Shown: positions 18,211-26,607 of the stretch, piece after piece | Layout of the letters: every line of letters begins with the position of its first letter | How positions within the stretch are numbered: position 1 is the stretch's first letter | DNA from: Undibacterium sp. 5I1 | GTDB lineage: Bacteria > Pseudomonadota > Gammaproteobacteria > Burkholderiales > Burkholderiaceae_D | Assembly: GCF_034314085.1 (NCBI RefSeq) | Contig: NZ_JAVIWI010000001.1 | Location: 2,356,001 to 2,420,000, forward strand | Direction: 5' to 3' | DNA: 64,000 bases | Program-made: the position numbers and the translations under genes | The notes under the pieces: model-generated | What the model saw: the letters and a program-made list of their open reading frames with translations, nothing else | What the model was told of the DNA's origin: nothing | Database searches by the model: none

Positions 18211-18866
18211 ACACAGCAACGCCAGATCAGGCCACCACAAAATTCATCAATCTGCTGCTGGTAGATGATCATCCGCTAGTCAGAGACGGCCTTAAAGCAA
18301 GGCTGGAAACAATTCCGCATTTCCATATTATTGGTGAAGCAGCTCATGCTGAGCAGGCGCTGCAACTGGCAGCCAACTTGCCCATTGATCTGATACTGAT
18401 GGATATCAATTTGGGGGCAAATTCTGCTAACGGTATTAGTTTGACTGCACAGTTAAGCAGGGATTATCCAAAAATCGCAGTGATCATGTTATCCATGCAT
18501 GAGAAAGCAGAATATGTCAGCCAATCCATGCAAGCTGGCGCACGTGCTTATGTTTTAAAAGATGCGCCAGCAGAAGAGATCATCGCGGCCATCCATGATG
18601 TGATGGAGGGTAAGCGGTATTTCAGCTCAGGTTTACAAAAACAATCCGCTGCGCCCTCGGCGGCGCAGATGCTGACCCAAAGAGAACAAGGCATACTCAA
18701 AAGCATCGCTACAGGCAAATCCAATAAACACATCGCCCGCGAACTCAACTTAAGTGTCAGAACGGTAGAAACGCACAGACTCAATATCAAACGCAAATTA
18801 CATATTGAAGGACAAGCAGATTTGATCCGCTTTGCGCTAACTCAGGTAACTCAGACGCTGGATTAA
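18207..18866 (+). CDS. NarL/FixJ-family response regulator
   Basis: A 219-residue protein with a receiver domain (LLVDDHPLVRDGLKARLE; phospho-Asp in LILMDINLGANSANG; Lys in AYVLKDAPAEEI) and a C-terminal LuxR-type helix-turn-helix ('TQREQGILKSIATGKSNKHI', 'ELNLSVRTVETHRLNIKRKL'). It is translationally coupled to the upstream Cache kinase, so it is the output of that pair. No binding-site evidence for its targets. Confidence 0.94.
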   Translation: MNTATPDQATTKFINLLLVDDHPLVRDGLKARLETIPHFHIIGEAAHAEQALQLAANLPIDLILMDINLGANSANGISLTAQLSRDYPKIAVIMLSMHEKAEYVSQSMQAGARAYVLKDAPAEEIIAAIHDVMEGKRYFSSGLQKQSAAPSAAQMLTQREQGILKSIATGKSNKHIARELNLSVRTVETHRLNIKRKLHIEGQADLIRFALTQVTQTLD

Positions 18867-18966
18867 AGCTGGGTCCTACACGCACCAATCAAGAATCTGA
18901 CATTACACGGCAACAAAATACAGTGCTAAAAGCGCATAAAACCAGTTCAATAATTAGACAAGATAA

Positions 18967-19054
18967 TAATATACTACCACTATGTATATTTTTAATGTCC
19001 ATATAATCATTGGACAATGCGCTATTTTAAAACAATTTAGATGGGAGTATATTA
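18967..19054 (+). repeat. Family A intergenic palindromic repeat, copy 2
   Basis: TAATATACTACC at the left, ATGGGAGTATATTA at the right, and inner ATGTCCATATAATCATTGGA between. It lies in the 549-bp spacer between the NarL-type regulator and the Crp/Fnr gene, which also carries a family B copy. Confidence 0.85.
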
Positions 19055-19293
19055 AATTAACAGGTTAAAACGCCAGATATTTTCTCGGCAAAAACAATCT
19101 CTGATGCTATTCTCCCTGCGTATGCTGTAAGACAACGCTGACAACATCCCAGGCTCTTTGCGTACAAAAGTACGCCCCTTATTCCGATGGCAACTCTTAC
19201 TTTAAACACATAAAGTACAACTCATGCACTGACACCAGACGTGTTGATGTTTGCAGCAACTTTGACCAAGTTTGATACGACTTATGTGATTTT

Positions 19294-19392
19294 AGGACTT
19301 ACGCAAAATTGTCCTAGCAAGACGTAGCGACGACGACAGTACTTTAGTACGGCTAGTCGCTGCAACGCAGCTGGGGCGGTTTTGCGTAAGTT
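19294..19392 (+). repeat. Family B MITE-like repeat, copy 1
   Basis: Starts AGGACTTACGCAAAATTGTC and ends GGGGCGGTTTTGCGTAAGTT, so the ends are inverted repeats of about 13-15 bp. The internal part contains a second inverted repeat (GTAGCGAC...GTCGCTGC). About 99 bp, with no coding capacity. It ends 23 bases before the Crp/Fnr start codon. A TATAAT hexamer (19392-19397) abuts its right end. Confidence 0.85.
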
Positions 19393-19415
19393 ATAATTTA
19401 AATGAGAGGCTAAAA

Positions 19416-20237
19416 ATGACTGAATCCTTGCGCACTGAAATCTCCATCAAAGCAGATGTAGCGCCACGCTTACAACGCTCTTTGCTGAAACATGATTTCG
19501 CCATCAATGCAGTATTGAATCCACGTCCTATCGGTCCAATTCAAAATGATTTGTTGGCAGCATTGCCCGCTGAAGAATTAGCCTTCCTTTTGCCGCACTT
19601 AGAATTTGTCGATCTGTCGTTTGATCAAAAATTGCATGACTACGGCGATAAGCTCTCTTATGTCTACTTCCCAACTACTGCCATCGTTGCGCTCTTATAC
19701 GTACTGGCAGATGGTGGCGTAACAGAGATTGCCGTGATCGGTCATGAGGGTATGGTCGGTATTTCTGCACTGATGGGCGAAAGTGCCATGGGTACGGCGA
19801 TGGTACAAAGCACAGGCTACGCCTATCGTTTAAAAACGTCGGTCTTAAAAGAAGCTTGCAATCAAGGCGACAAATTACAGTCTTTGATGATGCGTTATAC
19901 CCAAGCCTTATTCGCACAGATGGCACAAAATTCTGTATCTGGTCGCCACTACTCTGTAGACCAGCAATTATCCCGTTGGTTGTTAGACCGGTTAGATCGT
20001 TTGCCGACCAATGAGCTGAAAGTAACGCATGAGTTAATTTCAAATATGCTAGGTGTACGCCGTGAGAGCATTACCGAGGCCGCTGGCAAGTTACAACATG
20101 CCGGCTTGTTAAAATATCGTCGCGGCAGCATCACGGTATTGGATAGAGAAGGCCTGGAAGCACATGCTGGCGAATGCTACAAAGTCGCCAGACATGCTTT
20201 CGATTTAATGCTGGCAAACGCGGCAATCAAACGATAG
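19416..20237 (+). CDS. Crp/Fnr-family transcriptional regulator
   Basis: A 273-residue protein. A cyclic-nucleotide-binding-like beta barrel spans about 45-170 (LSYVYFPTTAIVALLYVLAD, 'GGVTEIAVIGHEGMVGISAL'), followed by the long dimerisation helix and a Crp-type winged helix (about 195-260, 'VTHELISNMLGVRRESITEA', GLLKYRRGSITVLDREGL). The usual cAMP-contact residues and an Fnr iron-sulfur cysteine set are not visible, so ligand and target are unknown. It sits directly downstream of a family B repeat and tail-to-tail with the CHASE3 kinase gene (three bases apart). Confidence 0.9.
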   Translation: MTESLRTEISIKADVAPRLQRSLLKHDFAINAVLNPRPIGPIQNDLLAALPAEELAFLLPHLEFVDLSFDQKLHDYGDKLSYVYFPTTAIVALLYVLADGGVTEIAVIGHEGMVGISALMGESAMGTAMVQSTGYAYRLKTSVLKEACNQGDKLQSLMMRYTQALFAQMAQNSVSGRHYSVDQQLSRWLLDRLDRLPTNELKVTHELISNMLGVRRESITEAAGKLQHAGLLKYRRGSITVLDREGLEAHAGECYKVARHAFDLMLANAAIKR

Positions 20238-20240
20238 CCG

Positions 20241-21629
20241 TCAGATCATTTCGCTAGCAGGACTTTGTCCCGGGTAGGGAATACGCGCCTCAACTAATGT
20301 ACCCGTATCGTCCTTACCTGGTTTGATCGTAAACGTTCCGCCCAATAGCAGAGTACGCTCACGCATCCCCAGCAATCCATGTGAGCGCGGCTTTTTAATA
20401 GCGTCAATAGAGATACCAATACCGTCATCTAAAATCTGTAAATACAGTACCGACCGCTCTCTTTTTAAACTGACTGTGACTTTTTTTGCTTTGGCATACT
20501 TGATCACATTCGTCAGCGATTCTTGCGCGATTCTAAATAAAGCAATAGACCAGGCTGGATCTATTCTGTCGATATCCTCATCAATATCCATCACCAGTTG
20601 CAAGCCAGCGATACGCGCCGCCTCGTCACAATAATTTTGTATGGATGCTGCCAGACCAAGGTTATCCAACATACTGGGACGCAGATCTTCGATAATGCGA
20701 CGCTTAAGATCAACCACTTCTAACAAGGTGGTTTTTGCTCTTTGTAGCTGAAGAGACAAAGCTGGCTCTTTGATCTTTAATTTCTCCGTCAACATTGATA
20801 CATCCATACTGATAGCGGTCAGGCTAGCCCCCATTTCGTCATGTAGTTCTCGGGCTAATTTTGCTTTTTCTTCCTCAGATACACGCAGCAGATGATGCGA
20901 CAAAACTGACAGCTGTTCAGTACGTGCCATGACCGTAGACTCAAGATTATCGTTTGTCGTTTTTAATTCTGCCTCCACCTCTCTTTGTTTTGCAAAGCTC
21001 TTTTGTATCAGCCGATAAAAAAGCATTAGCACCAGAATAGCAATGATATTGATCAGATTACCTATCCATAGCGCCTGATTATGCTCATTAAAAAATTGAG
21101 TACGGCGATTAGATAATAACTCCAATTCTTCTTTCTCCATGATGACATCCAGAAGACGGATCTCATCCATGATTTCTCTGCCCTCACCTAGCCGAATTAC
21201 CTTAACAACCTCATCTAAACCACCATCTTTATATAGCGCAATACCTTGATCAAATTTTTTCATTTTCCGATCAAACATCTCGCGCAACTGAGATAGGTTT
21301 TTGATTTGAGCTGGATTATCTTTGACTAAACTATTCAGTAACAGAAATTCCTGATTAAGCTGAATAGCGGCATTTTTCTTCGGCCCCAAAAATACCTCAT
21401 CGCCTGACAAGTAATAACCACGCATGCTGCTCTCGGCATCCATGATGAGCAAATTCACATTTTTTAAATGATCTTTAATATTCCAGGTGTGCTCGATCCA
21501 ATCGGTATTATTTTTCAGCTTTTGCAGATTTTGATAATCAGATATCGCGTTACCAATCAAGGTAATTAAACAAACGACAAATAAAGCTGTGATGTACAGC
21601 GGCAGTGAAGTGGAGGAAGTTTTATTCAC
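20241..21629 (-). CDS. CHASE3-domain sensor histidine kinase
   Basis: 462-residue membrane kinase. Helix 1 is near 9-28, a periplasmic CHASE3 domain spans about 38-185 ('LIMDAESSMRGYYLSGDEVF' is the hallmark), and helix 2 is near 185-205. A coiled linker follows, then HisKA_3 with 'KLARELHDEMGASLTAISMD' (phospho-acceptor His about 262), and HATPase with FRIAQESLTNVIKYA, DDGIGIS and 'HGLLGMRERTLLLGGTF'. It is convergent with the Crp/Fnr gene and divergent from a receiver-only regulator. Related bacteria carry similar kinase/regulator/Crp groups, so these probably act together (inference). Confidence 0.92.
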   Translation of the reverse strand: MNKTSSTSLPLYITALFVVCLITLIGNAISDYQNLQKLKNNTDWIEHTWNIKDHLKNVNLLIMDAESSMRGYYLSGDEVFLGPKKNAAIQLNQEFLLLNSLVKDNPAQIKNLSQLREMFDRKMKKFDQGIALYKDGGLDEVVKVIRLGEGREIMDEIRLLDVIMEKEELELLSNRRTQFFNEHNQALWIGNLINIIAILVLMLFYRLIQKSFAKQREVEAELKTTNDNLESTVMARTEQLSVLSHHLLRVSEEEKAKLARELHDEMGASLTAISMDVSMLTEKLKIKEPALSLQLQRAKTTLLEVVDLKRRIIEDLRPSMLDNLGLAASIQNYCDEAARIAGLQLVMDIDEDIDRIDPAWSIALFRIAQESLTNVIKYAKAKKVTVSLKRERSVLYLQILDDGIGISIDAIKKPRSHGLLGMRERTLLLGGTFTIKPGKDDTGTLVEARIPYPGQSPASEMI

Positions 21630-21850
21630 ACGAATATCCTAATTTGCTATGGATGTGGCGACTGTTATGCGTTTTTTTAAAATTTTAGCTGGCGATTATT
21701 AATAAAACTAAGCACGAAATAGTACGAAAAATCTGCACGTAGGAACACTCCTACATCATCTTCAGTTTACGCTGATTGCAAGCACTTATCACCCTGTTTA
21801 CAATGACTCTAAAGCGAGATCATAAATGGAAATCGCGAATTGGAGCCGCA

Positions 21851-22291
21851 ATGCAGCAAATAACTGAAAAATCGTCAACATCTTCAGCGATGTTACGTGA
21901 GGTCGAAATTATGGATGTAAGGAAAAAACTTAAAGTGTTCTTAATAGAGGATTCTCAGCGAATCCGTACTGTCCTGATCGACATGTTGCATGACACGGAA
22001 CAGATCGAAGTGGTAGGTTTTGCTGAGAACGAAAAAGACGCTTTAAAGCAATTGAGGGCTAGTGAATGGGACGTTGCGATTGTAGATATCAGTTTGAGCG
22101 AAGGTAATGGCTTAGCCGTGTTAGCCGCCTTACAAAATGATGCTCGTGATTACGGAAAGCGCTTTGTATTTACCAATCATCCTACGCCAGCATTGCGAAC
22201 CCACAGTCTTAAATACGGTGCTGAAGATTTTTTTGATAAGTCGCGTGAGATGGATTTGCTGGTAAGCCGTATTCGGGACTTGCTACATTAA
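21851..22291 (+). CDS. Single-domain (receiver-only) response regulator
   Basis: Receiver domain with KVFLIEDSQRIRTVLIDMLH, phospho-Asp in AIVDISLSEGNGL, and an atypical switch segment FTNHPTPALRTHSL. The conserved Lys is present in 'YGAEDFFDKSREM'. No output domain follows, so it likely relays phosphate or acts by protein contact. Three in-frame starts exist. The ATG at 21851 has GGAG at good spacing; the ATG at 21911 (MDVRKKLKVF) has GAGG upstream and would give a minimal 126-residue receiver. The gene is divergent from the CHASE3 kinase. Confidence 0.85.
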   Translation: MQQITEKSSTSSAMLREVEIMDVRKKLKVFLIEDSQRIRTVLIDMLHDTEQIEVVGFAENEKDALKQLRASEWDVAIVDISLSEGNGLAVLAALQNDARDYGKRFVFTNHPTPALRTHSLKYGAEDFFDKSREMDLLVSRIRDLLH

Positions 22292-22371
22292 AGTCTTGAA
22301 AATTAATGGGAAAACAAGCTTGCGATACAAGTAAATTTATTGAGATAGCTGACGATTTTTTTAAGTAATTT

Positions 22372-23004
22372 TTAATCCAGCAAATTATTTTTTAAAGCGT
22401 AATACGTCAGATCACTGTTTGAATGCAAGTGCATTTTTTCCATCACGCGAGCACGGTAGGTGCTGATCGTTTTTACACTAAGCGATAAAACAAGCGCGAT
22501 ATCAGACACCGATTCTCCTTTCGCCAAGCGCAAAAATACCTGAAACTCCCGATCAGATAATTCTGTGTGTAAAGCTGCAGTAACATCCTGATCAAAGCCC
22601 TGCGCCAATATTTCTCCCACCTCTGCACTCACATAACGCCGTCCGGTCGCGGCCGTGCGAACAGCTTTAATCAGCTCGTCGGTGTCACACTCTTTATTCA
22701 GATAACCGTTGGCACCCATTTTGAATAAATTGACCGCGTATTGCTGAGCTGGGTAACCACTTAAAATCAAAATCGGTAATTCTGGCTGCCCTTGCTTGAT
22801 GGTGCGCAAAGTATCAATGCCACTCTGATCTGGCATGCTGATATCGAGCAGCATTACGTCGCACAACTTATTCCGCGCAATATCCAACGCTTCTCTACCG
22901 GTACTTGCCTCAGCCACGACCTCAATATCGGCTACCTCAGAAAAAATCTGCTTAAATCCAGCACGAACAATTTGATGATCATCACAAATGGCAACACGTA
23001 TCAT
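22372..23004 (-). CDS. NarL/FixJ-family response regulator (UvrY/GacA-like)
   Basis: 210 residues: receiver (AICDDHQIVRAGFKQIFSEV; phospho-Asp in VMLLDISMPDQSG; Lys in GYLNKECDTDELI) plus LuxR HTH ('LSDREFQVFLRLAKGESVSD', 'LSLSVKTISTYRARVMEKM'). Family length and spacing are normal. It lies convergent to the receiver-only gene, in the cluster with the CHASE3 kinase, which has no cognate DNA-binding regulator of its own. It is therefore a candidate partner. Confidence 0.92.
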   Translation of the reverse strand: MIRVAICDDHQIVRAGFKQIFSEVADIEVVAEASTGREALDIARNKLCDVMLLDISMPDQSGIDTLRTIKQGQPELPILILSGYPAQQYAVNLFKMGANGYLNKECDTDELIKAVRTAATGRRYVSAEVGEILAQGFDQDVTAALHTELSDREFQVFLRLAKGESVSDIALVLSLSVKTISTYRARVMEKMHLHSNSDLTYYALKNNLLD

Positions 23005-23103
23005 TGTAGTCCTTGAGAATATTTAACCTATAGCAGGCACTCAGGATTATGCACTGGCTGTCTTAAGGTGTGTTGGTCTATCAGCGCATAATCCTGTCCA
23101 CAT

Positions 23104-23625
23104 CTAATCAGATGGTGGACTTACCAAGGTCTTAAACATCACAAAAGCATCAACATAACCAAGTTGACGGTGTTTAAAAGCGAGAGGCAGAGTACCAATC
23201 ACGCTAAAGCCCAGTCGCTGCCAAAGGCGCACGGCGCGCTCATTGGTAGACACCACCAAATTAAATTGCATAGCAAGAAACCCCATCGCGATTGCCTCTG
23301 ACTGCGAATGTTCACACATTGCAGAAGCGACACCCTTGCCTTGTACATCTGGCGCGACCACATAACCGCAATTGCAGACATGGCTACCTAAACCTGGCTG
23401 GTTGGGTTTGAGGATATAAGTACCCAATATCTGTCCATCTGCTGCGCAGGCGACATAAGTAGCGGCAGGTGTCTTAATCCACGCGCTATGTATCTCTGCC
23501 TCGGTGCTTTGAGTATCATAAGCATAGGTATCACCTTGCGCAAAAGTAGTCTGCAAGATCGGCCAAATACTGTTCCAGTCAGTTGCAAGGTAGCGACGTA
23601 TAGAGATCATCATTATTAAGGTCAT
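23104..23625 (-). CDS. GNAT-family N-acetyltransferase
   Basis: About 170 residues. GNAT hallmarks: a central strand 'NCGYVVAPDVQGKGVASAMC' containing the acetyl-CoA loop (VQGKGVA, Q-x-x-G-x-A-like) and a C-terminal 'NERAVRLWQRLGFSVIGTLP' typical of peptide or small-molecule N-acetylators. The substrate cannot be assigned. In-frame ATGs at 23625, 23613 and 23610 all lack a clear ribosome-binding site; MISIRRYLATDWNSIW at 23610 aligns best with the family start. Confidence 0.85.
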   Translation of the reverse strand: MTLIMMISIRRYLATDWNSIWPILQTTFAQGDTYAYDTQSTEAEIHSAWIKTPAATYVACAADGQILGTYILKPNQPGLGSHVCNCGYVVAPDVQGKGVASAMCEHSQSEAIAMGFLAMQFNLVVSTNERAVRLWQRLGFSVIGTLPLAFKHRQLGYVDAFVMFKTLVSPPSD

Positions 23626-23700
23626 TTAATCAAAAAAATTAGTAACCGACATCCTACTGCATAGCGGCCGTCCTTAAGCCAACATTGCGCCAACACTCCG

Positions 23701-24286
23701 CTAGGCAAGTTTGGCTTGCAGACTCCACTCAGATGCTGGTCTATATGTTCTTACCCAAGACTCTACTGTGTGCGCTGGCATGGGATGCGCAATGACATAC
23801 CCTTGCGCATAATCACAACCAAGTCGCATTAAGGAGACGCCCTGCTCTGCTGTCTCAACACCCTCGGCAATTACCTCGCGTTTAAAAGCATCAGCAAGGC
23901 CGATAACCGCACTGATTAACGCAAGGTCTTCTTGGTCTTCTAGCATGTTTCTGACAAAACTCTGATCGATTTTTAAGATTGATCATATTTATCTTGCCAG
24001 GTGTTTTTATAATCTGGTCGCTACTACTTGTTTCGCGCTAGATTAATTGTGCTATCTAACTGGATTGATGCTTGGTCGACAACTCTTTCAGTGAGGTTAT
24101 TAAGAAATGACTTACTTGTCGCATCTCGTTAGAACAACGCTGCTTAACATCTTCCGTTTCGGCCCCGATCAACAAATAATATCTAAACCCACAAACAAGA
24201 ACGATTAATAATGCCAACGGAAAATAAAGGCGGAAATACACACCCTTTAGTCGCCAAGTACGGAAATAGTTTTTTAGTTTGTACAC
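23701..24286 (-). pseudogene. Gutted EAL-domain cyclic-di-GMP phosphodiesterase
   Basis: Two pieces of what appears to be one gene. The upstream piece (24056-24286) codes an N-terminus with one transmembrane helix (FPLALLIVLVCGFRYYLLI) and the start of a sensory region, ending at a stop. The downstream piece (23701 to about 23985) is open from SILKIDQSFVRNMLEDQEDL through 'REVIAEGVETAEQGVSLMRL' and CDYAQGYVIAHPMPA, the last third of an EAL domain. The sensor, any GGDEF domain and the catalytic EAL motif itself are missing. Without them no phosphodiesterase activity is expected. That the two pieces were one gene is inference from order and strand. Confidence 0.75.
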
Positions 24287-24685
24287 GAATCAATAAAGTC
24301 AGTAGGTATCGGGATGTGGATAACAACTGCAACGTACCCCAATGGGTGACCGGGTGACGAATAGTGTAAAAAAATAGCCTCGCTTGTCGAATTAAAAATT
24401 TGATTGCGGATTAAACTTTAAATCGCATTGAAACTTTAAATAAAGTTGCATATTCGACAATAATCAAGTGCGTCGAATTCTAACCCGAAGATTCAGGTTT
24501 TTCCCTACGGAAAGTTTATATTCATTCATTTGGGTACAAACTACAACATCAATCTGGATGTGTTAGCTCATTTCTGAAGTAAGAAATTCAATGAAACTAA
24601 TTTGGCTTTGGTGAGCCAGACTCAAGTGAGTAAATCGCTAATCATTATTCACTTGATCAACAAAAGGGATTCGGTACAATCCGGC
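24287..24685. other. Spacer upstream of thiL, mostly featureless
   Basis: AT-rich, no coding frame with recognisable content. Near its right end TTGATC - 16 bases - TACAAT (24675-24680) forms a plausible promoter ending five bases before the thiL ATG. Nothing else stands out. Confidence 0.4.
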
Positions 24686-25654
24686 ATGCTCTCTGAATTC
24701 GACCTTATCCAACAGTATTTCGTCACACCCGCCAGCAGCGACCGCCGGATTGCGCTGGGGATAGGTGACGACTGCGCTTTACTCCAGCCTTCACCCGGCA
24801 TGCAATTGGCGATTTCCAGCGATATGCTGGTATCAGGCCGGCACTTTTTTCCTGACGCCGATCCGCGCATGCTGGGGCATAAATGTTTGGCGGTGAATTT
24901 GTCTGACCTCGCAGCGATGGGTGCCAAACCCGTTGCGTTTACCCTGGCGCTAGCCTTGCCAGAAGCAAAACCAGATTGGTTGGCAGAATTTTCTGGCGGC
25001 TTGCTGGCGCTGGCGGAGCAACACGACTGTGTTTTGATCGGTGGCGATACAACTAAAGGTCCGCTGACAATTTGCATCACGATTTTTGGTGAATTACCGC
25101 CCGGACGAGCTTTGCGCCGCGATGCTGCGCAGGTCGGCGATGACATCTGGGTTTCTGGTACTTTAGGCGATGCGCGTCTGGCATTGGCGCACTATTGGGG
25201 TGAGATGCGCTTGAGTGACGCTGATCTGGCGATTGCCGCACCACGCATGCATCAGCCTACACCACGTATTGCGCTGGGCACGGCATTGCAGGGTATTGCG
25301 CATGCGGCATTGGATATCTCGGACGGTTTGATCGGCGACCTTGGGCATATTCTAAAAAAATCTGGTGTTGGTGCCAGCTTGGCGGTGGATGATTTGCCAG
25401 CAGGTTTGGCACTGCGCAAACAAGATCAAACCAAGCGCCGCGAGTTTTGTCTTGCGGGTGGTGATGATTACGAATTATGTTTTACCGCCCCTGCTAGCCA
25501 ACGCGATGCGGTTGCGGAGGCGGGACGCCACAGCCAGACTACGGTCACACGTGTTGGCCGGATTGAGACTGATCTTGGCTTACGCTTGCTGGATGCCAGC
25601 GGGCAGCCGTTAGTTTTATCATTGACCTCTTTTGATCATTTTAGTAGTCCATAG
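24686..25654 (+). CDS. thiL: Thiamine-monophosphate kinase
   Basis: Phosphorylates thiamine monophosphate to thiamine diphosphate. From MLSEFDLIQQYFVTPASSDR the protein is about 322 residues, the usual ThiL length. Motifs: LGIGDDCALL, ISSDMLVSGRHFF, 'GHKCLAVNLSDLAAMGAKPV', LIGGDTTKGPLTI, 'ALDISDGLIGDLGHIL' and LAGGDDYELCFTAP, which provide the Asp-rich Mg-ATP site. An upstream in-frame ATG at 24602 would add 28 residues unlike ThiL and is rejected. pgpA follows after 18 bases, a common thiL-pgpA pairing in proteobacteria. Confidence 0.95.
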   Translation: MLSEFDLIQQYFVTPASSDRRIALGIGDDCALLQPSPGMQLAISSDMLVSGRHFFPDADPRMLGHKCLAVNLSDLAAMGAKPVAFTLALALPEAKPDWLAEFSGGLLALAEQHDCVLIGGDTTKGPLTICITIFGELPPGRALRRDAAQVGDDIWVSGTLGDARLALAHYWGEMRLSDADLAIAAPRMHQPTPRIALGTALQGIAHAALDISDGLIGDLGHILKKSGVGASLAVDDLPAGLALRKQDQTKRREFCLAGGDDYELCFTAPASQRDAVAEAGRHSQTTVTRVGRIETDLGLRLLDASGQPLVLSLTSFDHFSSP

Positions 25655-25672
25655 CCGAGACAGAATCAGTCC

Positions 25673-26221
25673 ATGAGCATATTTAACACCTCTAGCACCT
25701 CTAGCACCTCTAGCACCGACGGCATAAAAACAGTCAAACCAAGCGCACGCTTTATGCTAAGCCATCCGGCACATATCCTCGCGCAAGGCTTTGGCAGCGG
25801 ACTCTCGCCCATCATGCCTGGTACCAGCGGTACCTTATTCGCCTGGCTAAGTTTTAATGTGCTGAGCACGCGCTGGCCAGATTTTTTCACGCCAAGCTCA
25901 TGGGCGTGGATTATTGTGCTGGGTTTTGTAGTAGGTGTATGGGCATGCCAGGTAACCGGGCGCAATATGGGCGTGGCAGATCATGGCAGCATGGTGTGGG
26001 ACGAGATCATCGCGTTTTGGCTGGTATTGCTGTTTGTCACGCCTGCCAGTTTTTCTACCCAATGCTGGGCATTTTTCTGGTTCCGGGTATTTGATATGGT
26101 CAAGCCACCACCGATAGGCTATTTTGATCGCCAGCTCAAAGGTGGTTTTGGTGTGATGTGGGACGATATTCTGGCCGCGTTTTATACCTTGTTGCTATTT
26201 GCTCTGTGGCGAGTAATCTGA
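25673..26221 (+). CDS. pgpA: Phosphatidylglycerophosphatase A
   Basis: Membrane phosphatase that converts phosphatidylglycerol phosphate to phosphatidylglycerol. The 182-residue protein shows LAQGFGSGLSPIMPGTSGTL, 'VADHGSMVWDEIIAFWLVL', FRVFDMVKPPPIGYFD and a C-terminal DDILAAFYTLLLFAL. These are the conserved PgpA acidic/Arg positions and four hydrophobic helices. The first 20 residues are an unusual Ser/Thr-rich extension coded by three perfect 9-bp repeats (25691-25717). Co-directional with thiL. Confidence 0.94.
   Translation: MSIFNTSSTSSTSSTDGIKTVKPSARFMLSHPAHILAQGFGSGLSPIMPGTSGTLFAWLSFNVLSTRWPDFFTPSSWAWIIVLGFVVGVWACQVTGRNMGVADHGSMVWDEIIAFWLVLLFVTPASFSTQCWAFFWFRVFDMVKPPPIGYFDRQLKGGFGVMWDDILAAFYTLLLFALWRVI
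25691..25717 (+). repeat. Three perfect 9-bp tandem repeats in pgpA
   Basis: TCTAGCACC repeated three times, coding Ser-Ser-Thr units at the PgpA N-terminus. Slippage here would change length in frame. Confidence 0.9.
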
Positions 26222-26254
26222 CGGCTTCATTGCGTTAAACTCCTCATTAAATTG

Positions 26255-26340
26255 AATATACTCCCCCTTACTTTTAATAAATATGGCTAATTGTCCAGAT
26301 ATTACCTGGACAATAAAATATACTCACCATGAGTATATAA
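26255..26340 (-). repeat. Family A intergenic palindromic repeat, copy 3 (reverse)
   Basis: In the 386-bp pgpA-pncC spacer. On the minus strand it starts TTATATACTCATGGTGAGTA and ends AAGGGGGAGTATATT, with inner stem TTGTCCAG/CTGGACAA. This stem is one pair longer than in other copies, although the loop differs. No other feature is seen in this spacer. Confidence 0.85.
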
Positions 26341-26607
26341 AATCATCTCAATCCAATCCTTGTTATAAAAACTAAAAAAGTATTCCAAATACGTACTTTT
26401 TTACGCTCTTTCAACGTCTACAGGCAAACTGTTTCAGCCAGTAGTGTTAGCTAAAGATCTGATTTTGCCCGTTTGTAAAAATCCACTTTACAAAGCTGAA
26501 ACTTCATCAAGTCGCTATCAATGCGCATGGACAAAGTGGTAAAGTAATTCATCAACTTGATTCGTTTATTCGACTAATTGAGCTAATTCACCTCAGGAGA
26601 CCATGCC

